Shown here: positions 22,048-36,541 of the stretch, one piece after another
Layout: the number at the start of each line of letters is the position of its first letter
Numbering within the stretch: the first letter of the stretch is position 1
Origin: Ascidia mentula
Taxonomy: Eukaryota > Chordata > Ascidiacea > Phlebobranchia > Ascidiidae
DNA length: 64,000 nt
Assembly: GCA_947561715.1 (NCBI GenBank)
Contig: OX387197.1
Coordinates: forward strand, 16,662,266-16,726,265
Direction: 5' to 3'
Notes under the pieces: model-generated
Database searches by the model: none
What the model was told of the DNA's origin: nothing
What the model saw: the letters and a program-made list of their open reading frames with translations, nothing else
Position numbers and translations under genes: made by a program

Positions 22048-24677
22048 CCCATTGTTAAGTGGATCGCAAAAAAAACAGAGTCCAGCCTATGTCTCCCATT
22101 GTTAAGTGGGCTTGGGGCTCGAAAAAAACAGAGTCCAGCCTATCCCACCCAGTCATAACTTCGGCCCTATCTCGCCCATTGTTAAGTGGGTCGGGAAGAA
22201 AACAGAGTCCAGCCTATGTCTCCCATTGTTAAGTGGGCTTGGGGCTCGAAAAAAACAGAGTCCAGCCTATCCCACCCAGTCTTAACTTCGGCCCTATCTC
22301 GCGGGTCGCGAAAAAAACAGATTCCAGCCCATGTCTCCCATTGTTAAGTGGGCTTGGGGCTCGAAAAAAACAGAGTCCAGCCCATCCCACCCAGTCTTAA
22401 CTTCGGCCCTATCTCGCCCATTGTTAAGTGGGTCGCGAAAAAAACAGAGTCCAGCCTATGTCTCCCATTGTTAAGTGGGCTTGGGGTTCGAAAAAAACAG
22501 AGTCCAGCCTATAACACCCAGTCTTAACTTCGGCCCTATCTCGCCCATTGTTAAGTGGGTCGCAAAAAAAACACAGTCCAGCCTATGTCTCCCATTGTTA
22601 AGTGGGCTTGGGGCTCGAAAAAAACAGAGTCCAGCCTATCCCACCCAGTCTTAACTTCGGCCCTATCTCGCCCATTGTTAAGTGGGTCGGGAAGAAAACA
22701 GAGTCCAGCCTATGTCTCCCATTGTTAAGTGGGCTTGGGGCTCGAAAAAAACAGAGTCCAGCCTATCCCACCCAGTCTTAACTTCGGCCCTATCTCGCGG
22801 GTCGCGAAAAAAACAGATTCCAGCCTATGTCTCCCATTGTTAAGTGGGCTTGGGGCTCGAAAAAACAGAGTAAAGCCTATCCCACCCAGTCTTAACTTCG
22901 GCCCTATCGCGCCCATTGTTAAGTGGGTCGCAAAAAAAACAGAGTCCAGCCTATGTCTCCCATTGTTAAGTGGGCTTGGGGATCGAAAAAAACAGAGTCC
23001 AGCCTATCCCACCCAGTCTTAACTTCGGCCCTATCTCGCCCATTGTTAAGTGGGTCGGAAAAAAAACAGAGTCCAGCCTATGTCTCCCATTGTTAAGTGG
23101 GCTTGGGCTCGAAAAAAACAGAGTCCAGCCTATCCCACCCAGTCTTAACTTCGGCCCTATCTCGCCCATTGTTAAGTGGGTCGCGAAAAAAACAGAGTCC
23201 AGCCTATGTCTCCCATTGTTAAGTGGGCTTGGGGCTCGAAAAAACAGAGTCCAGCCTATCCCACCCAGTCTTAACTTCGGCCCTATCTCGCCCATTGTGA
23301 AGTGGGTCGCGAAAAAAACAAGAGTCCAGCCTATGTCTCCCATTGTTAAGTGGGCTTGGGCTCGAAAAAACAGAGTCCAGCCTATCCCACCCAGTCTTAA
23401 CTTCGGCCCTATCTCGCCCATTGTTAAGTTGGTCGCGAAAAAAACAGAGTCCAGCCTATGTCTCCCATTGTTAAGTGGGCTTGGGGCTCGAAAAAAACAG
23501 AGTCCAGCATATAACACCCAGTCTTAACTTCGGCCCTATCTCGCCCATTGTTAAGTGGGTCGCAAAAAAAACACAGTCCAGCCTATGTCTCCCATTGTTA
23601 AGTGGGCTTGGGGCTCGAAAAAACAGAGTCCAGCCTATCCCACCCAGTCTTAACTTCGGCCCTATCTCGCCCATTGTTAAGTGGGTCGGGAAGAAAACAG
23701 AGTCCAGCCTATGTCTCCCATTGTTAAGTGGGCTTGGGGCTCGAAAAAAACAGAGTCCAGCCTATCCCACCCAGTCTTAACTTCGGCCCTATCTCGCGGG
23801 TCGCGAAAAAAACAGATTCCAGCCCATGTCTCCCATTGTTAAGTGGGCTTGGGGCTCGAAAAAAACAGAGTCCAGCCTATCCCACCCAGTCTTAACTTCG
23901 GCCCTATCTCGCCCATTGTTAAGTGGGTCGCGAAAAAAACAGAGTCCAGCCTATGTCTCCCATTGTTAAGTGGGCTTGGGGCTCGAAAAAAACAGAGTAA
24001 AGCCTATCCCACCCAGTCTTAACTTCGGCCCTATCGCGCCCATTGTTAAGTGGGTCGCAAAAAAAACAGAGTCCAGCCTATGTCTCCCATTGTTAAGTGG
24101 GCTTGGGGCTCGAAAAAAACAGAGTCCAGCCTATAACACCCAGTCTTAACTTCGGCCCTATCTCGCCCATTGTTAAGTGGATCGCAAAAAAAACAGAGTC
24201 CAGCCTATGTCTCCCATTGTTAAGTGGGCTTGGGGCTCGAAAAAAACAGAGTCCAGCCTATCCCACCCAGTCTTAACTTCGGCCCTATCTCGCCCATTGT
24301 TAATTGGATCGCAAAAAAAACAGAGTCCAGCCTATGTCTCCCATTGTTAAGTGGGCTTGGGCTCGAAAAAACAGAGTCCAGCCTATCCCACCCAGTCTTA
24401 ACTTCGGCCCTATCTCGCCCATTGTTAAGTTGGTCGCGAAAAAAACAGAGTCCAGCCTATGTCTCCCATTGTTAAGTGGGCTTGGGGCTCGAAAAAAACA
24501 GAGTCCAGCATATAACACCCAGTCTTAACTTCGGCCCTATCTCGCCCATTGTTAAGTGGGTCGCAAAAAAAACACAGTCCAGCCTATGTCTCCCATTGTT
24601 AAGTGGGCTTGGGGCTCGAAAAAAACAGAGTCCAGCCTATCCCACCCAGTCTTAACTTCGGCCCTATCTCGCCCATT
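22048..24677 (+). repeat. Satellite 1 duplicated block of about 2.6 kb, copy 2
   Basis: This is the partner of 16560-19190. Differences seen include GGGGTTCG near 22486 and TTGGATCGC near 24305 where copy 1 has TTGGGTCGC. The block diverges at about 24688, where GCGAAAAAACAG replaces GGGAAGAAAACAG. Confidence 0.75.
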
Positions 24678-25739
24678 GTTAAGTGGGTCGCGAAAAAACA
24701 GAGTCCAGCCTATGTCTCCCATTGTTAAGTGGGCTTGGGGCTCGAAAAAAACAGAGTAAAGCCTATCCCACCCAGTCTTAACTTCGGCCCTATCGCGCCC
24801 ATTGTTAAGTGGGTCGCAAAAAAAACAGAGTCCAGCCTATGTCTCCCATTGTTAAGTGGGCTTGGGGCTCGAAAAAAACAGAGTCCAGCCTATAACACCC
24901 AGTCTTAACTTCGGCCCTATCTCGACCATTGTTAAGTGGGTCGCAAAAAAAACAAGAGTCCAGCCTATGTCTCCCATTGTTAAGTGGGCTTGGGGATCGA
25001 AAAAAACAGAGTCCAGCCTATAACAACCAGTCTTAACTTCGGCCCTATCTCGCCCATTGTTAAGTTGGTCGCGAAAAAAACAGAGTCCAGCCTATGTCTC
25101 CCATTGTTAAGTGGGCTTGGGGCTCGAAAAAAACAGAGTCCAGCCTATCCCACCCAGTCTTAACTTCGGCCTTATCTCGCCCATTTTTAAGTGGGTCGCA
25201 AAAAAAACAGAGTCCAGCCTATGTCTCCCATTGTTAAGTGGGCTTGGGGCTCGAAAAAAACAGAGTCCAGCCTATAACACCCAGTCTTAACTTCGGCCCT
25301 ATCTCGCCCATTGTTAAGTGGATCGCAAAAAAAACAGAGTCCAGCCTATGTCTCCCATTGTTAAGTGGGCTTGGGGCTCGAAAAAACAGAGTCCAGCCTA
25401 TCCCACCCAGTCTTAACTTCGGCCCTATCTCGCCCATTGTTAAGTGGGTCGGGAAGAAAACAGAGTCCAGCCTATGTCTCCCATTGTTAAGTGGGCTTGG
25501 GGCTCGAAAAAAACAGAGTCCAGCCTATCCCACCCAGTCATAACTTCGGCCCTATCTCGCCCATTGTTAAGTGGGTCGGGAAGAAAACAGAGTCCAGCCT
25601 ATGTCTCCCATTGTTAAGTGGGCTTGGGGCTCGAAAAAAACAGAGTCCAGCCTATCCCACCCAGTCTTAACTTCGGCCCTATCTCGCGGGTCGCGAAAAA
25701 AACAGATTCCAGCCCATGTCTCCCATTGTTAAGTGGGCT

Positions 25740-26545
25740 TGGGGCTCGAAAAAAACAGAGTCCAGCCTATCCCACCCAGTCTTAACTTCGGCCCTATCTC
25801 GCCCATTGTTAAGTGGGTCGCAAAAAAACAGAGTCCAGCCTATGTCCCCCATTGTTAAGTAGGCTGGGCTGGAAAAAAACAGAGTCCAGCCTATCCCACC
25901 CAGTCTTAACTTCGGCCCTATCTCGCCCATTGTTAAGTGGGTCGCGAAAAGTACAGAGTCCAGCCTATGTCTCCCATTGTTAAGTGGGCTTGGGGCTCGA
26001 AAAAACAGAGTCCAGCCTATCCCACCCAGTCTCAACTTCTTGGGGCTCGAAAAAAACAGAATCCAGCCTATCCCACCCAGTCTTAACTTCGGCCCTATCT
26101 AGCCCATTGTTAAGTGGGTCGCGAAAAAAACAGACTCCAGCCTATGTCTCCCATTGTTAAGTGGGCTTGGGGCTCGAAAAAAACAGAGTCCAGCCTATCC
26201 TACCCAGTCTTAACTTCGGCCCTATCTCGCCCATTGTTAAGTGGGTCGGGAAGAAAACAGAGTCCAGCCTATGTCTCCCATTGTTAAGTGGGCTTGGGCT
26301 CGAAAAAACAGAGTCCAGCCTATCCCACCCAGTCTTAACTTCGGCCCTATCTCGCCCATTGTTAAGTTGGTCGCGAAAAAAACAGAGTCCAGCCTATGTC
26401 TCCCATTGTTAAGTGGGCTTGGGGCTCGAAAAAAACAGAGTCCAGCATATAACACCCAGTCTTAACTTCGGCCCTATCTCGCCCATTGTTAAGTGGGTCG
26501 CAAAAAAAAAATTCCAGCCTATGTCTCCCATTGTTAAGTGGGCTT
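25740..26545 (+). repeat. 805-bp higher-order unit, copy 1
   Basis: Markers GTCCCCCATT, GTAGGCTGGGCTGG, GAAAAGTACAGAG (25951 for GTACAG) and the fused junction CTCAACTTCTTGGGG recur exactly 805 bp later, directly adjacent. This is one of the shortest and cleanest higher-order tandem duplications in the array. Confidence 0.75.
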
Positions 26546-27350
26546 GGGGCTCGAAAAAAACAGAGTCCAGCCTATCCCACCCAGTCTTAACTTCGGCCCT
26601 ATCTCGCCCATTGTTAAGTGGGTCGCAAAAAAACAGAGTCCAGCCTATGTCCCCCATTGTTAAGTAGGCTGGGCTGGAAAAAAACAGAGTCCAGCCTATC
26701 CCACCCAGTCTTAACTTCGGCCCTATCTCGCCCATTGTTAAGTGGGTCGCGAAAAGTACAGAGTCCAGCCTATGTCTCCCATTGTTAAGTGGGCTTGGGG
26801 CTCGAAAAAACAGAGTCCAGCCTATCCCACCCAGTCTCAACTTCTTGGGGCTCGAAAAAAACAGAATCCAGCCTATCCCACCCAGTCTTAACTTCGGCCC
26901 TATCTAGCCCATTGTTAAGTGGGTCGCGAAAAAAACAGACTCCAGCCTATGTCTCCCATTGTTAAGTGGGCTTGGGGCTCGAAAAAAACAGAGTCCAGCC
27001 TATCCTACCCAGTCTTAACTTCGGCCCTATCTCGCCCATTGTTAAGTGGGTCGGGAAGAAAACAGAGTCCAGCCTATGTCTCCCATTGTTAAGTGGGCTT
27101 GGGCTCGAAAAAACAGAGTCCAGCCTATCCCACCCAGTCTTAACTTCGGCCCTATCTCGCCCATTGTTAAGTTGGTCGCGAAAAAAACAGAGTCCAGCCT
27201 ATGTCTCCCATTGTTAAGTGGGCTTGGGGCTCGAAAAAAACAGAGTCCAGCATATAACACCCAGTCTTAACTTCGGCCCTATCTCGCCCATTGTTAAGTG
27301 GGTCGCAAAAAAAAAATTCCAGCCTATGTCTCCCATTGTTAAGTGGGCTT
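26546..27350 (+). repeat. 805-bp higher-order unit, copy 2
   Basis: This tandem partner of 25740-26545 carries the same rare markers, with GTACAG at 26756. The GTACAG marker recurs a third time at 28562, 1,806 bp further on. Confidence 0.75.
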
Positions 27351-30300
27351 GGGGCTCGAAAAAAACAGAGTCCAGCCTATCCCACCCAGTCTTAACTTCG
27401 GCCCTATCTCGCCCATTGTTAAGTGGGTCGGAAAAAAAACAGAGTCCAGCCTATGTCTCCCATTGTTAAGTGGGCTTGTGCTCGAAAAACACAGAGTCCA
27501 GCCTATCCCACCCAGTCTTAACTTCGGCCCTATCTCGCCCATTGTTAAGTGGGTCGCGAAAAAAACAGAGTCCAGCCTATGTCTCCCATTGTTAAGTGGG
27601 CTTGGGGCTCGAAAAAACAGAGTCCAGCCTATCCCACCCAGTCTTAACTTCGGCCCTATCTCGCCCATTGTGAAGTGGGTCGCGAAAAAAACAAGAGTCC
27701 AGCCTATGTCTCCCATTGTTAAGTGGGCTTGGGCTCGAAAAAACAGAGTCCAGCCTATCCCACCCAGTCTTAACTTCGGCCCTATCTCGCCCATTGTTAC
27801 GTGGGTCGCGAAAAAAACAGAGTCCAGCCTATGTCTCCCATTGTTAAGTGGGCTTGGGGCTCGAAAAAAACAGAGTCCAGCCTATAACACCCAGTCTTAA
27901 CTTCGGCCCTATCTCGCCCATTGTTAAGTGGGTCGCAAAAAAAACACAGTCCAGCCTATGTCTCCCATTGTTAAGTGGGCTTGGGGCTCGAAAAAAACAG
28001 AGTCCAGCCTATCCCACCCAGTCTTAACTTCGGCCCTATCTCGCCCATTGTTAAGTGGGTCGGGAAGAAAACAGAGTCCAGCCTATGTCTCCCATTGTTA
28101 AGTGGGCTTGGGGCTCGAAAAAAACAGAGTCCAGCCTATCCCACCCAGTCATAACTTCGGCCCTATCTCGCCCATTGTTAAGTGGGTCGGGAAGAAAACA
28201 GAGTCCAGCCTATGTCTCCCATTGTTAAGTGGGCTTGGGGCTCGAAAAAAACAGAGTCCAGCCTATCCCACCCAGTCTTAACTTCGGCCCTATCTCGCGG
28301 GTCGCGAAAAAAACAGATTCCAGCCCATGTCTCCCATTGTTAAGTGGGCTTGGGGCTCGAAAAAAACAGAGTCCAGCCTATCCCACCCAGTCTTAACTTC
28401 GGCCCTATCTCGCCCATTGTTAAGTGGGTCGCAAAAAAACAGAGTCCAGCCTATGTCCCCCATTGTTAAGTAGGCTGGGCTGGAAAAAAACAGAGTCCAG
28501 CCTATCCCACCCAGTCTTAACTTCGGCCCTATCTCGCCCATTGTTAAGTGGGTCGCGAAAAGTACAGAGTCCAGCCTATGTCTCCCATTGTTAAGTGGGC
28601 TTGGGGCTCGAAAAAACAGAGTCCAGCCTATCCCACCCAGTCTCAACTTCTTGGGGCTCGAAAAAAACAGAATCCAGCCTATCCTACCCAGTCTTAACTT
28701 CGGCACTATCTCGCCCATTGTTAAGTGGGTCCGGAAGAAAACAGAGTCCAGCCTATGTCTCCCATTGTTAAGTGGGCTTGGGGCTCGAAAAAAACAGAGT
28801 CCAGCCTATCCCACCCAGTCTTAACTTCGGCCCTATCTCGCCCATTGTTAAGTGGGTCGGGAAGAAAACAGAGTCCAGCCTATGTCTCCCATTGTTAAGT
28901 GGGCTTGGGGCTCGAAAAAAACAGAGTCCAGCCTATCCCAACCAGTCTTAACTTCGGCCCTATCTCGCCCATTGTTAAGTGGGTCGCAAAAAAAAAATTC
29001 CAGCCTATGTCTCCCATTGTTAAGTGGGCTTGGGGCTCGAAAAAAACAGAGTCCAGCCTATCCCACCAAGTCTTAACTTCGGCCCTATCTCGCCCATTGT
29101 TAAGTGGGTCGGAAAAAAAACAGAGTCCAGCCTATGTCTCCCATTGTTAAGTGGGCTTGTGCTCGAAAAAAACAGAGTCCAGCCTATCCCACCCAGTCTT
29201 AACTTCGGCCCTATCTCGCCCATTGTTAAGTGGGTCGCGAAAAAAACAGAGTCCAGCCTATGTCTCCCATTGTTAAGTGGGCTTGGGGCTCGAAAAAACA
29301 GAGTCCAGCCTATCCCACCCAGTCTTAACTTCGGCCCTATCTCGCCCATTGTGAAGTGGGTCGCGAAAAAAACAAGAGTCCAGCCTATGTCTCCCATTGT
29401 TAAGTGGGCTTGGGCTCGAAAAAACAGAGTCCAGCCTATCCCACCCAGTCTTAACTTCGGCCCTATCTCGCCCATTGTTACGTGGGTCGCGAAAAAAACA
29501 GAGTCCAGCCTATGTCTCCCATTGTTAAGTGGGCTTGGGGCTCGAAAAAAACAGAGTCCAGCCTATCCAACCCAGTCTTAACTTCGGCCCTATCTCGCCC
29601 ATTGTTAAGTGGGTCGCAAAAAAAACACAGTCCAGCCTATGTCTCCCATTGTTAAGTGGGCTTGGGGCTCGAAAAAAACAGAGTCCAGCCTATCCCACCC
29701 AGTCTTAACTTCGGCCCTATCTCGCGGGTCGCGAAAAAAACAGATTCCAGCCCATGTCTCCCATTGTTAAGTGGGCTTGGGGCTCGAAAAAAACAGAGTC
29801 CAGCCTATCCCACCCAGTCTTAACTTCGGCCCTATCTCGCCCATTGTTAAGTGGGTCGCGAAAAAAACAGAGTCCAGCCTATGTCTCCCATTGTTAAGTG
29901 GGCTTGGGGCTCGAAAAAAACAGAGTAAAGCCTATCCCACCCAGTCTTAACTTCGGCCCTATCGCGCCCATTGTTAAGTGGGTCGCAAAAAAAACAGAGT
30001 CCAGCCTATGTCTCCCATTGTTAAGTGGGCTTGGGGCTCGAAAAAAACAGAGTCCAGCCTATAACACCCAGTCTTAACTTCGGCCCTATCTCGACCATTG
30101 TTAAGTGGGTCGCAAAAAAAACAAGAGTCCAGCCTATGTCTCCCATTGTTAAGTGGGCTTGGGGATCGAAAAAAACAGAGTCCAGCCTATCCCACCCAGT
30201 CATAACTTCGGCCCTATCTCGCGGGTCGCGAAAAAAACAGATTCCAGCCCATGTCTCCCATTGTTAAGTGGGCTTGGGGCTCGAAAAAAACAGAGTCCAG

Positions 30301-32221
30301 CCTATCCCACCCAGTCTTAACTTCGGCCCTATCTCGCCCATTGTTAAGTGGGTCGCGAAAAAAACAGAGTCCAGCCTATGTCTCCCATTGTTAAGTGGGC
30401 TTGGGGCTCGAAAAAAACAGAGTAAAGCCTATCCCACCCAGTCTTAACTTCGGCCCTATCGCGCCCATTGTTAAGTGGGTCGCAAAAAAAACAGAGTCCA
30501 GCCTATGTCTCCCATTGTTAAGTGGGCTTGGGGCTCGAAAAAAACAGAGTCCAGCCTATAACACCCAGTCTTAACTTCGGCCCTATCTCGACCATTGTTA
30601 AGTGGGTCGCAAAAAAAACAAGAGTCCAGCCTATGTCTCCCATTGTTAAGTGGGCTTGGGGATCGAAAAAAACAGAGTCCAGCCTATCCCACCCAGTCAT
30701 AACTTCGGCCCTATCTCGCCCATTGTTAAGTGGGTCGGGAAGAAAACAGAGTCCAGCCTATGTCTCCCATTGTTAAGTGGGCTTGGGGCTCGAAAAAAAC
30801 AGAGTCCAGCCTATCCCACCCAGTCTTAACTTCGGCCTTATCTCGCCCATTTTTAAGTGGGTCGCAAAAAAAACAGAGTCCAGCCTATGTCTCCCATTGT
30901 TAAGTGGGCTTGGGGCTCGAAAAAAACAGAGTCCAGCCTATAACACCCAGTCTTAACTTCGGCCCTATCTCGCCCATTGTTAAGTGGATCGCAAAAAAAA
31001 CAGAGTCCAGCCTATGTCTCCCATTGTTAAGTGGGCTTGGGGCTCGAAAAAAACAGACTCCAGCCTATCCCACCCAGTCATAACTTCGGCCCTATCTCGC
31101 CCATTGTTAAGTGGGTCGGGAAAAAAACAGAGTCCAGCCTATAACACCCAGTCTTAACTTCGGCCCTATCTCGACCATTGTTAAGTGGGTCGCAAAAAAA
31201 ACAAGAGTCCAGCCTATGTCTCCCATTGTTAAGTGGGCTTGGGGATCGAAAAAAACAGAGTCCAGCCTATAACACCCAGTCTTAACTTCGGCCCTATCTC
31301 GCCCATTGTTAAGTTGGTCGCGAAAAAAACAGAGTCCAGCCTATGTCTCCCATTGTTAAGTGGGCTTGGGGCTCGAAAAAAACAGAGTCCAGCCTATCCC
31401 ACCCAGTCTTAACTTCGGCCCTATCTCGCCCATTGTTAAGTTGGTCGCGAAAAAAACAGAGTCCAGCCTATGTCTCCCATTGTTAAGTGGGCTTGGGGCT
31501 CGATAAAAACAGAGTAAAGCCTATCCCACCCAGTCTTAACTTCGGCCCTATCGCGCCCATTGTTAAGTGGGTCGCAAAAAAAACAGAGTCCAGCCTATGT
31601 CTCCCATTGTTAAGTGGGCTTGGGGCTCGAAAAAAACAGAGTCCAGCCTATAACACCCAGTCTTAACTTCGGCCCTATCTCGACCATTGTTAAGTGGGTC
31701 GCAAAAAAAACAAGAGTCCAGCCTATGTCTCCCATTGTTAAGTGGGCTTGGGGATCGAAAAAAACAGAGTCCAGCCTATAACACCCAGTCTTAACTTCGG
31801 CCCTATCTCGCCCATTGTTAAGTTGGTCGCGAAAAAAATAGAGTCCAGCCTATGTCTCCCATTGTTAAGTGGGCTTGGGCTCGAAAAAACAGAGTCCAGC
31901 CTATCCCACCCAGTCTTAACTTCGGCCCTATCTCGCCCATTGTTAAGTTGGTCGCGAAAAAAACAGAGTCCAGCCTATGTCTCCCATTGTTAAGTGGGCT
32001 TGGGGCTCGAAAAAAACAGAGTCCAGCCTATAACACCCAGTCTTAACTTCGGCCCTATCTCGCCCATTGTTAAGTGGGTCGCAAAAAAAACACAGTCCAG
32101 CCTATGTCTCCCATTGTTAAGTGGGCTTGGGGCTCGAAAAAAACAGAGTCCAGCCTATCCCACCCAGTCTTAACTTCGGCCCTATCTCGCCCATTGTTAA
32201 GTGGGTCGGGAAGAAAACAGA

Positions 32222-33460
32222 GTCCAGCCTATCCCACCCAGTCTTAACTTCGGCCCTATCTCGCGGGTCGCGAAAAAAACAGATTCCAGCCCATGTCTCC
32301 CATTGTTAAGTGGGCTTGGGGCTCGAAAAAAACAGAGTCCAGCCTATCCCACCCAGTCTTAACTTCGGCCCTATCTCGCCCATTGTTAAGTGGGTCGCAA
32401 AAAAACAGAGTCCAGCCTATGTCCCCCATTGTTAAGTAGGCTGGGCTGGAAAAAAACAGAGTCCAGCCTATCCCACCCAGTCTTAACTTCGGCCCTATCT
32501 CGCCCATTGTTAAGTGGGTCGCGAAAAAAACAGAGTCCAGCCTATGTCTCCCATTGTTAAGTGGGCTTGGGGCTCGAAAAAACAGAGTCCAGCCTATCCC
32601 ACCCAGTCTCAACTTCTTGGGGCTCGAAAAAAACAGAGTCCAGCCTATCCCACCCAGTCTTAACTTCGGCCCTATCTAGCCCATTGTTAAGTGGGTCGCG
32701 AAAAAAACAGAGTCCAGCCTATGTCTCCCATTGTTAAGTGGGCTTGGGGCTCGAAAAAAACAGAGTCCAGCCTATCCCACCCAGTCTTAACTTCGGCCCT
32801 ATCTCGCCCATTGTTAAGTGGGTCGGGAAGAAAACAGAGTCCAGCCTATGTCTCCCATTGTTAAGTGGGCTTGGGGCTCGAAAAAAACAGAGTCCAGCCT
32901 ATCCCACCCAGTCTTAACTTCGGCCCTATCTCGCCCATTGTTAAGTGGGTCGGGAAGAAAACAGAGTCCAGCCTATGTCTCCCATTGTTAAGTGAGCTTG
33001 GGGCTCGAAAAAAACAGAGTCCAGCCTATCCCAACCAGTCTTAACTTCGGCCCTATCTCGCCCATTGTTAAGTGGGTCGCAAAAAAAAAATTCCAGCCTA
33101 TGTCTCCCATTGTTAAGTGGGCTTGGGGCTCGAAAAAAACAGAGTCCAGCCTATCCCACCCAGTCTTAACTTCGGCCCTATCTCGCCCATTGTTAAGTTG
33201 GTCGCGAAAAAAACAAGAGTCCAGCCTATGTCTCCCATTGTTAAGTGGGCTTGGGCTCGAAAAAACAGAGTCCAGCCTATCCCACCCAGTCTTAACTTCG
33301 GCCCTATCTCGCCCATTGTTAAGTTGGTCGCGAAAAAAACAGAGTCCAGCCTATGTCTCCCATTGTTAAGTGGGCTTGGGGCTCGAAAAAAACAGAGTCC
33401 AGCCTATCCTACACAGTCTTAACTTCGGCCCTATCTCGCCCATTGTTAAGTGGGTCGGGA
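32222..33460 (+). repeat. Satellite 1 duplicated block, copy 1 of the 7,959-bp-offset pair
   Basis: It matches 40181-41419 at a constant offset of 7,959 bp, including the 12-bp-deleted unit, GTCCCCCATT, the CTCAACTTCTT fusion, GTGAGCTTGGGG and the A-run-ATTCC unit. Differences include TTGGGGCTCG here against TTTGGGCTCG in the partner, and CCTACACAG against CCTACCCAG. Confidence 0.75.
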
Positions 33461-36400
33461 AGAAAACAAGAGTCCAGCCTATGTCTCCCATTGTTAAGTG
33501 GGCTTGGGCTCGAAAAAACAGAGTCCAGCCTATCCCACCCAGTCTTAACTTCGGCCCTATCTCGCCCATTGTTAAGTTGGTCGCGAAAAAAACAGAGTCC
33601 AGCCTATGTCTCCCATTGTTAAGTGGGCTTGGGGCTCGAAAAAAACAGAGTCCAGCCTATAACACCCAGTCTTAACTTCGGCCCTATCTCGCCCATTGTT
33701 AAGTTGGTCGCGAAAAAAACAGAGTCCAGCCTATGTCTCCCATTGTTAAGTGGGCTTGGGGCTCGAAAAAAACAGAGTCCAGCCTATAACACCCAGTCTT
33801 AACTTCGGCCCTATCTCGCCCATTGTTAAGTGGGTCGCAAAAAAAACACAGTCCAGCCTATGTCTCCCATTGTTAAGTGGGCTTGGGGCTCGAAAAAAAC
33901 AGAGTCCAGCCTATCCCACCCAGTCTTAACTTCGGCCCTATCTCGCCCATTGTTAAGTGGGTCGGGAAGAAAACAGAGTCCAGCCTATGTCTCCCATTGT
34001 TAAGTGGGCTTGGGGCTCGAAAAAAACAGAGTCCAGCCTATCCCACCCAGTCTTAACTTCGGCCCTATCTCGCCCATTGTTAAGTGGGTCGGGAAGAAAA
34101 CAGAGTCCAGCCTATGTCTCCCATTGTTAAGTGGGCTTGGGGCTCGAAAAAACAGAGTCCAGCCTATCCCACCCAGTCTTAACTTCGGCCCTATCTCGCC
34201 CATTGTGAAGTGGGTCGCGAAAAAAACAAGAGTCCAGCCTATGTCTCCCATTGTTAAGTGGGCTTGGGCTCGAAAAAACAGAGTCCAGCCTATCCCACCC
34301 AGTCTTAACTTCGGCCCTATCTCGCCCATTGTTAAGTGGGTCGGAAAAAAAACAGAGTCCAGCCTATGTCTCCCATTGTTAAGTGGGCTTGGGGCTCGAA
34401 AAAAACAGAGTCCAGCCTATCCCACCCAGTCTTAACTTCGGCCCTATCTCGCCCATTGTTAAGTTGGTCGCGAAAAAAACAGAGTCCAGCCTATGTCTCC
34501 CATTGTTAAGTGGGCTTGGGGCTCGAAAAAAACAGAGTCCAGCCTATAACACCCAGTCTTAACTTCGGCCCTATCTCGCCCATTGTTAAGTGGGTCGCAA
34601 AAAAAACACAGTCCAGCCTATGTCTCCCATTGTTAAGTGGGCTTGGGGCTCGAAAAAAACAGAGTCCAGCCTATCCCACCCAGTCTTAACTTCGGCCCTA
34701 TCTCGCCCATTGTTAAGTGGGTCGGGAAGAAAACAGAGTCCAGCCTATGTCTCCCATTGTTAAGTGGGCTTGGGGCTCGAAAAAAACAGAGTCCAGCCTA
34801 TCCCACCCAGTCTTAACTTCGGCCCTATCTCGCCCATTGTTAAGTGGGTCGGGAAGAAAACAGAGTCCAGCCTATGTCTCCCATTGTTAAGTGGGCTTGG
34901 GGCTCGAAAAAACAGAGTCCAGCCTATCCCACCCAGTCTTAACTTCGGCCCTATCTCGCCCATTGTGAAGTGGGTCGCGAAAAAAACAAGAGTCCAGCCT
35001 ATGTCTCCCATTGTTAAGTGGGCTTGGGCTCGAAAAAACAGAGTCCAGCCTATCCCACCCAGTCTTAACTTCGGCCCTATCTCGCCCATTGTTAAGTGGG
35101 TCGGAAAAAAAACAGAGTCCAGCCTATGTCTCCCATTGTTAAGTGGGCTTGGGGCTCGATAAAAACAGAGTAAAGCCTATCCCACCCAGTCTTAACTTCG
35201 GCCCTATCGCGCCCATTGTTAAGTGGGTCGCAAAAAAAACAGAGTCCAGCCTATGTCTCCCATTGTTAAGTGGGCTTGGGGCTCGAAAAAAACAGAGTCC
35301 AGCCTATAACACCCAGTCTTAACTTCGGCCCTATCTCGACCATTGTTAAGTGGGTCGCAAAAAAAACAAGAGTCCAGCCTATAACACCCAGTCTTAACTT
35401 CGGCCCTATCTCGACCATTGTTAAGTGGGTCGCAAAAAAAACAAGAGTCCAGCCTATGTCTCCCATTGTTAAGTGGGCTTGGGGATCGAAAAAAACAGAG
35501 TCCAGCCTATAACACCCAGTCTTAACTTCGGCCCTATCTCGCCCATTGTTAAGTTGGTCGCGAAAAAAACAGAGTCCAGCCTATGTCTCCCATTGTTAAG
35601 TGGGCTTGGGCTCGAAAAAACAGAGTCCAGCCTATCCCACCCAGTCTTAACTTCGGCCCTATCTCGCCCATTGTTAAGTTGGTCGCGAAAAAAACAGAGT
35701 CCAGCCTATGTCTCCCATTGTTAAGTGGGCTTGGGGCTCGAAAAAAACAGAGTCCAGCCTATCCCACCCAGTCTTAACTTCGGCCCTATCTCGCGGGTCG
35801 CGAAAAAAACAGATTCCAGCCCATGTCTCCCATTGTTAAGTGGGCTTGGGGCTCGAAAAAAACAGAGTCCAGCCTATCCCACCCAGTCTTAACTTCGGCC
35901 CTATCTCGCCCATTGTTAAGTGGGTCGCAAAAAAACAGAGTCCAGCCTATGTCCCCCATTGTTAAGTAGGCTGGGCTGGAAAAAAACAGAGTCCAGCCTA
36001 TCCCACCCAGTCTTAACTTCGGCCCTATCTCGCCCATTGTTAAGTGGGTCGCGAAAAAAACAGAGTCCAGCCTATAACACCCAGTCTTAACTTCGGCCCT
36101 ATCTCGCCCATTGTTAAGTGGGTCGCAAAAAAAACACAGTCCAGCCTATGTCTCCCATTGTTAAGTGGGCTTGGGGCTCGAAAAAAACAGAGTCCAGCCT
36201 ATAACACCCAGTCTTAACTTCGGCCCTATCTCGCCCATTGTTAAGTTGGTCGCGAAAAAAACAGAGTCCAGCCTATGTCTCCCATTGTTAAGTGGGCTTG
36301 GGGCTCGAAAAAAACAGAGTCCAGCCTATAACACCCAGTCTTAACTTCGGCCCTATCTCGCCCATTGTTAAGTGGGTCGCAAAAAAAACACAGTCCAGCC

Positions 36401-36541
36401 TATGTCTCCCATTGTTAAGTGGGCTTGGGGCTCGAAAAAAACAGAGTCCAGCCTATCCCACCCAGTCTTAACTTCGGCCCTATCTCGCCCATTGTTAAGT
36501 GGGTCGGGAAGAAAACAGAGTCCAGCCTATGTCTCCCATTG

